64,000 nucleotides of DNA, taken from Stutzerimonas stutzeri. Its GTDB lineage: Bacteria > Pseudomonadota > Gammaproteobacteria > Pseudomonadales > Pseudomonadaceae. The stretch covers positions 310,001 to 374,000 of the forward strand of contig NZ_JYHV01000029.1 of assembly GCF_000952685.1 (NCBI RefSeq), in the 5' to 3' direction. The position numbers were made by a program, and so were the translations under genes. Positions within the stretch are counted from its first letter, which is position 1. The number at the start of each line of letters is the position of its first letter. Shown one piece after another: positions 35,270 through 44,702 of the stretch. The notes under the pieces are model-generated. The model was not told where the DNA came from, made no database searches, and saw only the letters and a list, made by a program, of their open reading frames with translations.

Positions 35270-36535
35270 TCAACCGTAGCGCTTAAGCGCCTCGATCGCC
35301 AGGCCGCTGCCGATACTGCCGAAGCGATTCCCTTCGACGTGACGCGCCCGTGGCAGCAATCTGGCGACACTGTCGCGCAGTGCCGGAATCGCGCTGGAAC
35401 CGCCGGTAAAGAACACCGTGTCGATTTCCTCATGCTTGAGCCCGGCACTGGCCAGCAATTGACTGACGGTGCTACGGATTCGTTCGAGCAACGGGTCGAT
35501 TGCGGCCTCAAAGCCGTCACGGGTCAGATTCACCTGAAGCCCCGCCTCGATCCGCGCGAAGTCGATCAGATAGCGGTCCTGCTCGGTCAGCTCGATCTTG
35601 CCCTGCTCCACCTGCATCGCCAGCCAGTGCCCGGCACGCTGCTCGATCAGGCTGAACAGGCGATCGATCCCCGTCGGGTCGACGATGTCGTAGCGCATGC
35701 TCTGCAACGCACGCAGCGAGGCCGGCGCATACACCGCATTGATGGTGTGCCAGGTGGCGAGGCTGAGATGGGTGCTGGTGGGCATCGGAGCGTCGCTCTT
35801 CATACGGCTGCCATAACCGAACAGCGGCATCACACCCTGCAGGCTGAGCTGCTTGTCGAAATCAGTCCCGCCGATGTGCACGCCCGAGGTAGCGAGTATG
35901 TCGCTCTGCCGATCATCGACGGCACGCCGCTCCGGTGACAGCCGCACCAGCGAGAAGTCGGAAGTACCGCCGCCAATGTCGACGATCAGCACACGCTCTT
36001 CCTGCTCGATGCGCGACTCGTAGTCGAAGGCTGCGGCAATGGGTTCGTATTGGAACGACACATCTTTGAAGCCGATCTTGTTCGCCGCCGCAGCCAGGGT
36101 CTGCGCCGCTTCCCGATCGGCTTGCGGATCGTCGTCGACGAAGAACACCGGGCGACCCAGCACCACCTCGTCGAACGAACGCTCGGCCTCGATCTCGGCG
36201 CGTTGCTTGAGTGTTCCGAGGAACAGCCCGAGGATTTCCTTGAACGGCATGGCGCTGCCCAGCACCGTCGTTTCGCTCTTCAGCAGCTTCGAGCCCAGGA
36301 GACTCTTGAGCGAGCGCATCAGCCGCCCTTCGTAGCCTTCCAAGTATTCGGACAGAGCAAGACGTCCATAGACAGGACGACGCTCCTCGGCATTGAAGAA
36401 CACCACCGATGGCAGCGTGTGTTGATCGTCTTCGAGCACGATCAGCGGCTCGCTGGCGGGTCGCCACCAACCGACGGTGGAATTGGAGGTACCGAAATCG
36501 ATGCCGCAGGCGCGGGCGGGTGACGAATTGTGCAT
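35270..36535 (-). CDS. Hsp70-family protein, YegD-like
   Basis: 421 residues, only the ATPase part of an Hsp70. Seen: phosphate-1 motif CGIDFGTSNSTVGWW at about 9-23, connect/phosphate-2 motif LIVDIGGGTSDFSLVRL near 195, and the adenosine motif VFFTGGSSAIPALRD near 390. It lacks the C-terminal substrate-binding domain of DnaK, as E. coli YegD does. Substrate or partner unknown. The ATG at 36535 (MHNSSPARACGIDFG) is preferred to an in-frame ATG at 36589. Likely operon partner: the CHAD gene downstream. Confidence 0.88.
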   Translation of the reverse strand: MHNSSPARACGIDFGTSNSTVGWWRPASEPLIVLEDDQHTLPSVVFFNAEERRPVYGRLALSEYLEGYEGRLMRSLKSLLGSKLLKSETTVLGSAMPFKEILGLFLGTLKQRAEIEAERSFDEVVLGRPVFFVDDDPQADREAAQTLAAAANKIGFKDVSFQYEPIAAAFDYESRIEQEERVLIVDIGGGTSDFSLVRLSPERRAVDDRQSDILATSGVHIGGTDFDKQLSLQGVMPLFGYGSRMKSDAPMPTSTHLSLATWHTINAVYAPASLRALQSMRYDIVDPTGIDRLFSLIEQRAGHWLAMQVEQGKIELTEQDRYLIDFARIEAGLQVNLTRDGFEAAIDPLLERIRSTVSQLLASAGLKHEEIDTVFFTGGSSAIPALRDSVARLLPRARHVEGNRFGSIGSGLAIEALKRYG

Positions 36536-36627
36536 GTGCGTTCCGGACTGCCAAAAACGGCCGCGCAGTTTATGCGAGCCAGCAGCCAAATGTCGGCCAA
36601 TCGTCGTTTTGATAGGGCAAGGCTGCG

Positions 36628-36660
36628 CCTGGTGCTGCGGTTGTTCACCACAGCACCAGG
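36628..36660 (-). terminator. Hairpin after the MFS transporter gene
   Basis: Perfect 10-bp stem CCTGGTGCTG / CAGCACCAGG with a 13-nt loop, 7 bp past the MFS stop. It lacks a T tract, so termination may be partial or Rho-aided. Confidence 0.5.
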
Positions 36661-36666
36661 GAAGGA

Positions 36667-38013
36667 TCAGGCCAGCGCCGCCTCGACAGCCGCGGCGGAG
36701 TCGGTCATGCCATCCGTCATGCGCTTGGAGTCATGACAGAAAGTACGCGAGGCCTGGAACAGAAATACCATGGTCAGTAACAGCGAGCCCGGAATCAGAT
36801 ACATGGCGCCGTGCAGGCCCTCCGCACGGAACACTTCGCTCATCTCGCTGGCGCCCGCGGCGAGCATTGCCGCTTCGGCGAAATGATCCGACAGCAGCCC
36901 CACCACCACCGTGCCCATGCCGCCGCCGAGCAGGTACAGCCCGGCGAAGAACAGCGCCATGGCGGTGGCGCGCAGACGCGGCTCGACCACGTCCTGAATG
37001 GCGGTATAGACGCATGTGTAGAAGTTGTAGGAGAACAGCCAGCCAATGCTGAACACCGCGACGAACACGCCAACCTCTATGCGCCCCGCCAGCAGTGCGT
37101 AACCGGTGGCGAACGTGGCGATGAGCATGCTCACGGCGGCGAAGATCAGCCGGCCACGGGCGAAACGCTGATGAATCTTGTCGGCGACCCAGCCGCCCAA
37201 AGTCAGCCCGATAAGACCGGTCAATCCGACGATCACGCCGGTGGCAATCGATGCTTCGACCAATGGCACGGCGTGATAGCGCATCAGCAACGGCACCATG
37301 AAGGCGTTGCAGGCGTAGGTCGCGAAGTTGAACGCCAGCCCTGCCAGCACCAGCCACCAGAACGTGCGAATCGCCAGCACTTTGCGTACCGGCTGCTGTA
37401 CGCGTTCCTGGGAAACTTTCACCGTCTCGGCGGCACCGCGTTGAGGTTCTTTGACGAAGAAAATGAACAACGCCAGCACCAGCCCGGGTACGGCGGCGAT
37501 AAAGAAGGGTGCGCGCCAGCTGCCGAAGTACTCAACCATCGAACCAATGGTGAAGAAGGCCAGCAGCAGCCCAAGCGGCAGGCCGAGCATGAAGATGCCC
37601 ATCGCCCGTGCGCGCTTGTGTGCCGGAAACAGGTCGCCGATCAGTGAGTTGGCGGCCGGCGCATAACTGGCTTCGCCGATGCCGATGCCCATGCGCACCA
37701 GCAGGAACGTCCAGAAATTCCACGCCAGCCCATTTACAGCCGTCAGCCCGCTCCAGGCCGTCAGGCCCCAGCCCATGATCTTGCGACGCGATCCAACGTC
37801 GGCCATGCGCCCCAAGGGCACACCGGCTATCGCGTAGATGATGGTGAACGCGGTACCGATCAGCCCCAACTGGAAGTCGTTGAGGTTCCACTCCAGACGG
37901 ATCGGTTCGGCAATGATGGCGGGAATGGTCCGGTCGAAGAAATTGAACAGATTGGCCAGAAACAGCAGGAACAGGACGCGCCAGGCGTTCGCGGCTTGGG
38001 TAGATGGCTGCAT
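36667..38013 (-). CDS. MFS transporter, spinster-like
   Basis: 448 residues with about 12 hydrophobic segments. Seen: FLANLFNFFDRTIPAIIAEP in TM1, the MFS motif A GVPLGRMADVGSRRKI after TM2, and GIGEASYAPAANSLIGDLFP in TM4-5, a pattern typical of spinster-type and organic-acid carriers. Inner-membrane proton symport or antiport of an unknown solute is expected. It is 121 bp downstream of the hydroxypyruvate-isomerase-like gene on the same strand; a sugar acid related to those enzymes is a reasonable guess for its substrate. The ATG at 38013 is the only good start. Confidence 0.85.
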   Translation of the reverse strand: MQPSTQAANAWRVLFLLFLANLFNFFDRTIPAIIAEPIRLEWNLNDFQLGLIGTAFTIIYAIAGVPLGRMADVGSRRKIMGWGLTAWSGLTAVNGLAWNFWTFLLVRMGIGIGEASYAPAANSLIGDLFPAHKRARAMGIFMLGLPLGLLLAFFTIGSMVEYFGSWRAPFFIAAVPGLVLALFIFFVKEPQRGAAETVKVSQERVQQPVRKVLAIRTFWWLVLAGLAFNFATYACNAFMVPLLMRYHAVPLVEASIATGVIVGLTGLIGLTLGGWVADKIHQRFARGRLIFAAVSMLIATFATGYALLAGRIEVGVFVAVFSIGWLFSYNFYTCVYTAIQDVVEPRLRATAMALFFAGLYLLGGGMGTVVVGLLSDHFAEAAMLAAGASEMSEVFRAEGLHGAMYLIPGSLLLTMVFLFQASRTFCHDSKRMTDGMTDSAAAVEAALA

Positions 38014-38134
38014 GACGTCGCTCTCGATTTATTGTTATACGCCGGTCGTCTGACCGACTCGACGCCGACTCTAGAGCGCCGGCGCTCGCCTGTCTGTCAC
38101 CATCATCTTCGCTTATGCCGGGCAATGCGACCGT

Positions 38135-38917
38135 TCAGTGTTTTCGCCACGTTTCCAGCCAGCCCAGGCCGGCAGCGGTATCTGTGCCTTCGGGTCGATA
38201 TTCGGCCGACAACCAGCCGTCATAGCCCACCGCCTGCAACGCATCGAGCAACGGTTCGAACGCCAGCGAACCGGTGCCGGGCGCGCCGCGGCCGGGGCAG
38301 TCGGCGAACTGCACGTGGCCAATGCGCGACCCCAACAGGCCAATACCGGCAGCCACGTCCAGCTGCTGCCGAGCCATGTGATAAAGGTCCAGCTGCGCCT
38401 GGCAGTTGGGGTGATCGACCCGCTGCAACAACGCGTGCAGATCGTCCGGCGTGTTGATCAGAAAGCCCGGCATATCCAACGGGTTGATCGCCTCGCAAAC
38501 CACCCGAATGCCCAGCAACGCGAAGGCCTCGGCGCTCTTGCGCAGGTTGCCCGCCAGGGTTTCGAGCGCCTGATCGCGAGTCACGCCTTCGGCCAGCCGG
38601 CCCGGCAGTACGTTGACGCACACCGGCCGTACCATGGCCGCGTAAGTCAGCGCCTCCTGCAACGCAGCATCGAAGTCGGCCTGACGCGCCGGTACCGCAG
38701 CCAGGCCAGGACCGCCGTGCATGAAATCGCCGGCTGGTAGGTTGATCAGCACCAAAGGCAAATCTGCACGTTCGAGCAGTTCCTTGAGATGGATCGCTGG
38801 CAGTTCATAGGGAAACTGGATCTCGACACCATCGAACCCGGCAACGCGGGCCGCCATGACGCGTTCAGCAAGCGGCAGCTCGCTGAACAGCATGGACAGG
38901 TTGGCGGCGATCTTCAT
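38135..38917 (-). CDS. Hydroxypyruvate isomerase family protein (Hyi/OtnI)
   Basis: 260 residues, a TIM-barrel isomerase of the xylose-isomerase-like fold. Hyi interconverts hydroxypyruvate and tartronate semialdehyde; the related OtnI isomerises 2-oxo-tetronate phosphate precursors. Seen: KIAANLSMLFSELPLAERV at the start, FDGVEIQFPYE, CEAINPLDMPGFLINT (metal-ligand Glu), QAQLDLYHMARQQLD, HVQFADCPGRGAPGTG and WLSAEYRP with the last metal Glu. Its ATG overlaps the stop of the dehydrogenase gene upstream (ATGA). No glyoxylate carboligase or otnK/otnC is in the window, so which of the two pathways is served is open. Confidence 0.88.
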   Translation of the reverse strand: MKIAANLSMLFSELPLAERVMAARVAGFDGVEIQFPYELPAIHLKELLERADLPLVLINLPAGDFMHGGPGLAAVPARQADFDAALQEALTYAAMVRPVCVNVLPGRLAEGVTRDQALETLAGNLRKSAEAFALLGIRVVCEAINPLDMPGFLINTPDDLHALLQRVDHPNCQAQLDLYHMARQQLDVAAGIGLLGSRIGHVQFADCPGRGAPGTGSLAFEPLLDALQAVGYDGWLSAEYRPEGTDTAAGLGWLETWRKH

Positions 38918-39801
38918 GGGTTCTGCTCCCGATACATGTTCACCAGCGTGGATGGATCGTTTTCAAGGTTTCCCTGGCTGCCATGCAGTCGCATCAGCTG
39001 CGCCGCCAGCCCGGTCATTGGAGTGGCGCTGCCTTCTTCGCGGGACAGTTGCACGGCCGTGTCGAGGTCCTTGAGCAGGGTCCGCACGTGCCATTTCACC
39101 GGATCGAACTCGCTGCTAGCCATCTGCGGGGCGAGAATTTGCAATGGTTTGGAATCGGCGAAGCCACCGGCGAGCGCCGGTGCGATCAGGCTGGCGTCGA
39201 CGCCGGAGCGCTCGGCCAGCGCCACCACCTCGGCGATGACCAGTGCATTGCAGGCCACGATCATCTGGTTGCAGGCTTTCGTCACCTGGCCAGCACCGAC
39301 ATCGCCCATGTGCGTCAAGCGCTGGCCCAGGTACGCCAATACGGGGCGCACCCGCTCGACATCCTCGCGGCGCCCGCCGGCCATGATCGCCAGGCTCCCC
39401 GCCTCGGCGCCCGCCGTACCGCCTGACACCGGTGCGTCGACCCAACGCATGCCACTGCGTGCTTCGAGCTCCGCGGCCATGGCGCGCGTGGCGGCCGGCT
39501 CCAAGCTGGAATGATCGACCAGCACCTGACCCGCCCGAGCACCCTCGACGATGCCACCAGCGCCGAACACCACCTCGCGCACCACTGCTGTATCGGCCAG
39601 ACACAGCAGCACCACATCGGCCTCGGCGCAGAGTTCGGCGGGACTGTTCGCCAGCCGCGCGCCGGCATCGACAAGGGGCGTGCATTTTTCAGGCGAGCGG
39701 TTCCAGACACTCAGTGGAAAACCGGCAGCGAGCAGCCGACGGCACATGCGCAGCCCCATCAGGCCGATGCCGGCAAAGGCAATGGATGGCAGTTCAGACA
39801 T
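38914..39801 (-). CDS. NAD(P)-dependent beta-hydroxyacid dehydrogenase (GarR/GlxR/LtnD-like)
   Basis: 295 residues from the ATG at 39801; a TTG sits directly before it. Family of 3-hydroxyisobutyrate, tartronate semialdehyde and threonate dehydrogenases. Seen: Rossmann motif AFAGIGLMGLRMCRRLL, substrate motif DAPVSGGTAGAEAGSL, and the catalytic lysine in GAGQVTKACNQMIV. With the adjoining Hyi-like isomerase the pair could turn hydroxypyruvate via tartronate semialdehyde into glycerate, or act on C4 sugar acids as LtnD-OtnI do. First gene of a probable three-gene unit with the isomerase and the MFS carrier. Confidence 0.87.
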   Translation of the reverse strand: MSELPSIAFAGIGLMGLRMCRRLLAAGFPLSVWNRSPEKCTPLVDAGARLANSPAELCAEADVVLLCLADTAVVREVVFGAGGIVEGARAGQVLVDHSSLEPAATRAMAAELEARSGMRWVDAPVSGGTAGAEAGSLAIMAGGRREDVERVRPVLAYLGQRLTHMGDVGAGQVTKACNQMIVACNALVIAEVVALAERSGVDASLIAPALAGGFADSKPLQILAPQMASSEFDPVKWHVRTLLKDLDTAVQLSREEGSATPMTGLAAQLMRLHGSQGNLENDPSTLVNMYREQNP

Positions 39802-39870
39802 CAATGAAATCCCTTGAGCAAAGATGGCAGCGATTCTAGCGCCGCAATGACCGCTGCGAACAAGCGCCCC

Positions 39871-40194
39871 TCAGGACACCTCGCCTTTGTCCCAAAGCCG
39901 CACCAGTTCACCGGGTGCCCGCTCCTCCGGGATCTGGAGAACAAGTTCGTCGTCACGCTCATTTTCTCGGTAGCGCAGCTCGATCTGGTAATAACGGCGG
40001 TCACCCTGCCCGCTGGTACTGGTGGCCAGCGGCAGGCAGCCTTCCAATACCGAGCAGATCTGCCCGCGTTGCTGCTCGTCGCAACGGGCGAAATCAATCT
40101 CACGCGGGCGGCTAAGCGCCTGCATCGTGGCAATGCCACCCTGCCTTGACAGGCGGACAGTCGCGTCACTGCCCAATGCCGGTAACTGTTTCAT
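39871..40194 (-). CDS. Emfourin-like inhibitor of the adjacent M4 protease
   Basis: 107 residues, no signal peptide, so cytoplasmic. The sequence MKQLPALGSDATVRLSRQGG, then LSRPREIDFARCDEQQRGQI and QGDRRYYQIELRY fit what I remember of emfourin, the slow tight-binding protein inhibitor encoded with protealysin in Serratia. GAGGAGG precedes the ATG at 40194 and overlaps the protease stop region; only 9 bp separate the genes, so inhibitor and protease are made together. Emfourin blocks M4 proteases of the protealysin group; inhibition here is inferred from context. Confidence 0.78.
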   Translation of the reverse strand: MKQLPALGSDATVRLSRQGGIATMQALSRPREIDFARCDEQQRGQICSVLEGCLPLATSTSGQGDRRYYQIELRYRENERDDELVLQIPEERAPGELVRLWDKGEVS

Positions 40195-40203
40195 GGAGCC
40201 TCC

Positions 40204-41256
40204 TCAGTTCACCATCACACCGACGCCCGCCCAGGACTGTTCCACTGCCTGCGCCTCGCTGTCACCGAAGCGAACGGTCGCGTTGTCCACGGTCAGTCGG
40301 GCAAACGCGACGAAATCCGCATCATTGGCCAGACGAGGATCGCACAGGGTGTCGTACCAGATGCGCCCGGCCTTCTCCCAAGCGTGGCCGCCCATCGCCG
40401 TGGCGGCCAGGTAGAACGCGCGGTTGGGAATGCCGGAGTTCAGGTGCACACCACCATTGTCATCGCGCGTTTCTATGAAGTCGCGCATGTGCCCGGGCTG
40501 CGGATCCTTGCCCAGCACGGGGTCGTCATAGGCGCTGCCGGGGTTGGCCATCGAACGCAGCGCCGATCCCTGCACGTTGTCGGTCAGCAGCTCGGCACCG
40601 ATCAGCCAGTCGGCCTGGCCCGCCGTCTGTTTGAGGCTGAACTGCCGGACCAGCACACCGAATACGTCGGAAACCGACTCGTTCAAGGCACCGGACTGAT
40701 TGAAGTACACCAGCCCGGCCTCGCTTTCGGTGACGCCATGGGCCAACTCGTGAGCCACAACATCCAGCGAAAGGGTGAAGCGATTGAAGATTTCGCCGTC
40801 GCCATCACCGAACACCATCTGCGCGCCGTTCCAGAAGGCGTTCTCGTAGCCGACACCGTAGTGCACCGTCCCGACCAACGGGAAGCCGTGGTTATCGATC
40901 GAATCTCGACCGAACGCTTGCCAGAAGAATTCATGCGTGATGCCGAGCGCGTCATAGGCCTCATCGACCGCCGCGTCGGCGACCGGCGGCTGGCCTTCGA
41001 TCCGCGCCAGCACGCCCGGCAGCACCATCTGCTGCTGGGCATCGTGAATGCTGCGCCGCGGCTCGCCTGGTTGGCCGCGTTCGGGCAACACGCTGACCCT
41101 TGGCTGGCGATTGGGCGGCCCTGGATTAGGCAACAGCTCACGCACGTGGCCCAGCGTTCCCAGCGCACGTTCACGCTGCCATTCCGAGCCGTTATCGATG
41201 ATGTGCCGCAGGATGTAGGGCGGGATGAAGCCGTGGCACGAAGTCCGATCGAGCAT
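40204..41256 (-). CDS. Protealysin-like M4 metalloprotease
   Basis: 350 residues. A thermolysin-family zinc protease with no signal peptide and only a short N-terminal precursor, as in protealysin. Seen: the precursor motif CHGFIPPYILRHI at 7-19 (C7 and PPYIL are the conserved part), HExxH in VVAHELAHGVTE (H169, E170, H173), third zinc ligand E193 in ALNESVSDVFG and the catalytic-support histidine H271 in GGVHLNSGIPN. Protealysins act inside cells or after non-classical release, and in Serratia have been linked to actin cleavage during invasion. AAGGGGG precedes the ATG at 41256. First gene of a two-gene operon with the emfourin-like inhibitor. Confidence 0.92.
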   Translation of the reverse strand: MLDRTSCHGFIPPYILRHIIDNGSEWQRERALGTLGHVRELLPNPGPPNRQPRVSVLPERGQPGEPRRSIHDAQQQMVLPGVLARIEGQPPVADAAVDEAYDALGITHEFFWQAFGRDSIDNHGFPLVGTVHYGVGYENAFWNGAQMVFGDGDGEIFNRFTLSLDVVAHELAHGVTESEAGLVYFNQSGALNESVSDVFGVLVRQFSLKQTAGQADWLIGAELLTDNVQGSALRSMANPGSAYDDPVLGKDPQPGHMRDFIETRDDNGGVHLNSGIPNRAFYLAATAMGGHAWEKAGRIWYDTLCDPRLANDADFVAFARLTVDNATVRFGDSEAQAVEQSWAGVGVMVN

Positions 41257-41441
41257 GAAGAGCCCCCTTCAAATCACATGGCTGCGGTGTGCACCCATAC
41301 CCCTCTGATCAGGTCCTGTCCGTTGCGTTGCTTCGTCCGGACATTTATTTGTCAGCGGCAACAACGCAACCGGAACACGACACGCGCCATCGGTAACCAT
41401 CAGCGGCGCGAAGAACAGACTGTGCAGACCTGAGGGCCAGT

Positions 41442-41762
41442 CTAGCTGTCGTTCGCCGAATGCCCCAGGCGCGCGGGAGCAGACTTGTCTTCCAGGGCGC
41501 GGATCGCTTCGTCCAATTGCTGGATGCAAAGATCGATCGCCATCTGCCGTAGGGCGTCCGGCCATTCATGGTCGGAAATCGGTTCGACCAGATCGAGCAA
41601 CGCGGAGTAGCCGACGAGCATCCCATGCCTGATCTTCAGCGTCTGGCCGTCGCGCAACAGGGTCACCGGATCCCGCGAGACGATCGTCGCGCCGGCAGCG
41701 AGCATTTCGTCGACGTGTTTTCGAAGGGCGTGGAGCGTGCGTTTGTCTTGTTGCTCTTCCAT
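41442..41762 (-). CDS. Conserved hypothetical protein
   Basis: 106 residues, function unknown. MEEQQDKRTLHALRKHVDEM is a charged helix; the middle (GQTLKIRHGMLVGYSALLDL) and the end (EWPDALRQMAIDLCIQQLDE) are also mainly helical. No signal peptide, membrane span or known motif. The ATG at 41762 has a weak ribosome site (GGAAGATGG is distant). Single gene, divergent from the substrate-binding protein gene of the ABC transporter. Confidence 0.6.
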   Translation of the reverse strand: MEEQQDKRTLHALRKHVDEMLAAGATIVSRDPVTLLRDGQTLKIRHGMLVGYSALLDLVEPISDHEWPDALRQMAIDLCIQQLDEAIRALEDKSAPARLGHSANDS

Positions 41763-42027
41763 AGCAATTAGCCATCTTCCATGAAGGCGGCGATTCTAGA
41801 TTAACCGTGAACTGAATCACAAAACATTTTCCACGGCTTGTTTAACGCTTCAGGACGTCTCGCCTGACCGCCCTCACGCTGAAGCCCCTCACAGGGCGAA
41901 AGGCTCACAAGAGAATGCAGCCCAACAACCCGCTCAAACCTTCACCGATGCCATGCGACTTGCACCGTCGCACCTCTGTACCTCTATAATCCGCGCGCTT
42001 TTTCCGCTATTGAACCGGAGAACCACA

Positions 42028-42879
42028 ATGTTGAAGCGAACCCTGGCAGCCCTTGCCGGCCTTGCCGTATCCCTGTCTTTTGTTACCGCTCATGCAGCCG
42101 AACCCCTCCGGGTATCGGCCATCCCCGACGAAGCACCGACCGAACTGATCCGCAAGTTCGAACCGCTCGGCAAATATCTCGAAAAACAACTGGGCATGCC
42201 GGTGAAGTTCACCCCGGTTTCCGACTACGCCGCAGTGGTCGAATCCCTGGCTGCCGACCGTCTCGACCTCGCCTGGCTCGGTGGCTTCACCTTTGTCCAG
42301 ACCCGCCTGAAGACTGGCGACGCGATCCCGCTGGTGCAACGTGAGCAGGACGAGAAATTCACCAGCAAATTCATCACGGCCAATCCGGACGTGAAAACGC
42401 TGCAGGACCTCAAGGGCAAGACCTTCGCCTTTGGCTCCGTGTCGTCGACGTCCGGCAGCCTGATGCCACGCTATTTCATGATCCGGGACGGCATCGATCC
42501 CGAGCAGTTTTTCAAGCGCATCGCCTATTCGGGCGCGCATGACGCCACCGCTGCCTGGGTCGAAGCCGGCAAGGCAGATGGCGGCGTGCTCAACGCCTCG
42601 GTATGGGACAAGCTGGTCGCCGCCGGCAAGGTCGATACCGACAAGGTCCGAGTGATCTCCACTACACCGCCCTACTACGACTACAACTGGACGGTGCGCG
42701 GCGATCTCGATCCTGCTCTGGTAGCCAAGATCAAAGCCGCTTTCCTCGCGCTGGATCCAGAGAATCCGGAACACAAGAAGATTCTCGATTTGCAAGCTGC
42801 CAGCCGCTTCATCGAGACCCGCCCGGAAAATTATGAAGGTATCGAGGAAGCTGCCCGCGCCGCTGGCCTGTTGAAGTAA
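42028..42879 (+). CDS. Substrate-binding protein of a PhnD-like (putative selenate) ABC transporter
   Basis: 283 residues. Periplasmic binding protein of the phosphate/phosphonate (PhnD) fold. Signal peptide at 1-23 (MLKRTLAALAGLAVSLSFVTAHA-AE). Seen: RVSAIPDEAPTELIRKFEPL, the PhnD-type DLAWLGGFTFVQTR, TFAFGSVSSTSGSLMPRYFM and SGAHDATAAWVEAGKADGGV. The wording fits the group annotated as putative selenate transporter binding proteins, defined by co-occurrence with selenium genes; the ligand has not been shown here. CGGAG precedes the ATG at 42028. First gene of a four-gene operon with an ATPase and two permeases. Confidence 0.8.
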   Translation: MLKRTLAALAGLAVSLSFVTAHAAEPLRVSAIPDEAPTELIRKFEPLGKYLEKQLGMPVKFTPVSDYAAVVESLAADRLDLAWLGGFTFVQTRLKTGDAIPLVQREQDEKFTSKFITANPDVKTLQDLKGKTFAFGSVSSTSGSLMPRYFMIRDGIDPEQFFKRIAYSGAHDATAAWVEAGKADGGVLNASVWDKLVAAGKVDTDKVRVISTTPPYYDYNWTVRGDLDPALVAKIKAAFLALDPENPEHKKILDLQAASRFIETRPENYEGIEEAARAAGLLK

Positions 42880-43014
42880 TTTCCCGCCCTCGACCGCCGC
42901 GGTCGAGGTGCCGCCAGAAGTGGACGGCTCGGCTTTTCGCCCGACCGCCCCGCGCCAATGCCCTCATGGCGATGCACCGGCGGATCCGCCTGATGCAGCG
43001 CCTAGGTAGCCAAG

Positions 43015-43875
43015 ATGAGCCGTTCGACAACAGTTTCACCTATGCCGGATCGCCACACGGCCGTTCCCGCGCCACTCCTGCGATTGACCGGCCTGACGCA
43101 TCGTCATGCGAACGGGCATGTGGCGCTGCAGAACATCGAGCTTGCTATCGCAAAAGGTGAGCGCATCGCGATCATCGGCCCTTCCGGAGCCGGCAAGACC
43201 ACTCTGTTGCGCCTTTTGGCCAGCCACATCCAACCGAGCGACGGAAATCTCGAGTTGTTCAGCTGCGTCCCTTGGTCGCTGTCCGCCGGCGGACGGCAAA
43301 AATTGCGCAAGCGCATCGGGCTGATTCATCAGGCGCCACCGCTACCTCCTCGCCAGCGTGTCATTACGGCGGTGCTGGCAGGGCGTCTGGGCGCCTGGTC
43401 GCTGGGGCGTAGCCTGGTCAGCCTGGTCTACCCGCTGGACAGGCAGGGTGCGGCCGAAGCCCTCAGCCGATTGGATCTGGCCGACAAGCTCTACGAGCGT
43501 TGCGATCAACTGTCCGGCGGGCAGCTGCAACGCGTTGGCATCGCCCGCGTGCTTTATCAGCAGCCCGAGCTGATCCTCGCCGACGAACCGGTGTCAGCGA
43601 TGGATCCGGTGCTCGCGGCCTATTCGCTGAACGTGCTCAACCGCGAGAGCCTTCGCCGCCAAGCGACTTTGCTGGCCAGCCTGCACGCCGTCGAGCTCGC
43701 ACTCGAGCATTTCCCGCGAGTCATTGGGGTTCGTGCCGGCCGCGTCCTGTTCGATAAGCGTTCGACAGAGGTGACAGCAGCCGAACTGGAGGCGCTGTAC
43801 GCCAACGAGCAGTTGGACACTGCGCAGACCTCACTGCCCTTGCCCCACCAGCCTTTGCACGTTCCGCGATGCTAA
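43015..43875 (+). CDS. ABC transporter ATPase, PhnC-like
   Basis: 286 residues. Walker [18 protein letters not shown] near 56-72, signature [16 protein letters not shown] near 165-180, Walker [15 protein letters not shown] near 186-199 and the H-loop HAVELAL. Energises the importer with the flanking binding protein and permeases. It begins 135 bp after the binding protein gene with AGGTAG upstream of ATG 43015; ATG 43042 is an alternative start. Its last codons overlap the first permease by 7 bp. The C-terminal extension after residue 250 ([16 protein letters not shown]) has no known role. Confidence 0.85.
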   Translation: MSRSTTVSPMPDRHTAVPAPLLRLTGLTHRHANGHVALQNIELAIAKGERIAIIGPSGAGKTTLLRLLASHIQPSDGNLELFSCVPWSLSAGGRQKLRKRIGLIHQAPPLPPRQRVITAVLAGRLGAWSLGRSLVSLVYPLDRQGAAEALSRLDLADKLYERCDQLSGGQLQRVGIARVLYQQPELILADEPVSAMDPVLAAYSLNVLNRESLRRQATLLASLHAVELALEHFPRVIGVRAGRVLFDKRSTEVTAAELEALYANEQLDTAQTSLPLPHQPLHVPRC

Positions 43876-44702
43876 ACCCCGTCGTCGGCCACCGCGACCC
43901 GGCCGCCGGCCCGCGCCTGGCGGTGACCCTGCTGGCCCTGGTCTTGCTGTGGCCAGGCCTGTCGTTGAGCGAGCTCGATCTCGGTGTGCTGTTCGATGGC
44001 AGCAATGCCGAAACCATGGGGGCGTTCCTCGCCGGTTTCTGGCCGCCCGCACACGACGAAGCCTTTATTCGGCTGCTGGGGCGCGCCACGTTGGAAACCT
44101 TGGCGATCGCCACTGCCGGTATGGCACTAGCGCTGGTCGTGGCGCTGCCCTGCGCCTTGCTGGCCACGCGAGCGCTATCGATCTCGGCACTCAGCCGCGC
44201 CGGTCGCCCGCGACCCTGGGCGCAAGCGGTGCGCTGGCCGGTGCGCGGACTGCTGATCCTGCTACGCAGCGTGCCGGAGATCGTCTGGGCCTTGCTGTTC
44301 GTCCGCGCGGTCGGCCTCGGCCCCACGGCGGGGGTGATGGCCATCGCCATCACTTATGCCGGCATGCTCGGCAAGGTCTATGCGGAAATCTTCGAGTCGG
44401 TCGATCCGCTGCCGACACGGGCCCTGGTCGGTGCCGGTAGTTCACGGTTACAGGCGTTCGCCTACGGTGTGCTGCCGCAAGCGACAGGCGAAATGCTGTC
44501 CTATACCGTTTATCGCTGGGAGTGCGCTGTGCGCGCCTCGGTAGTCATGGGCTTCGTCGGCGCCGGTGGGCTGGGCCAGCAGATGGATCTGTCGATGCGC
44601 ATGTTCGCCGGTGGCGAGGTGGCGAGCATGCTGCTCACTTTTCTGGGACTGGTGCTGGTGGCGGATCTGATCAGCCAGCTGCTGCGCCGGAGATTCGTGT
44701 GA
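43869..44702 (+). CDS. ABC transporter permease 1 (PhnE-like)
   Basis: 277 residues with about six membrane segments. Inner-membrane channel subunit of the binding-protein-dependent importer. The EAA loop-like region reads [20 protein letters not shown] followed by [20 protein letters not shown], as in PhnE permeases. It overlaps the ATPase gene by 7 bp at the start and the second permease gene by 4 bp (GTGA) at the end. Confidence 0.85.
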   Translation: MLNPVVGHRDPAAGPRLAVTLLALVLLWPGLSLSELDLGVLFDGSNAETMGAFLAGFWPPAHDEAFIRLLGRATLETLAIATAGMALALVVALPCALLATRALSISALSRAGRPRPWAQAVRWPVRGLLILLRSVPEIVWALLFVRAVGLGPTAGVMAIAITYAGMLGKVYAEIFESVDPLPTRALVGAGSSRLQAFAYGVLPQATGEMLSYTVYRWECAVRASVVMGFVGAGGLGQQMDLSMRMFAGGEVASMLLTFLGLVLVADLISQLLRRRFV

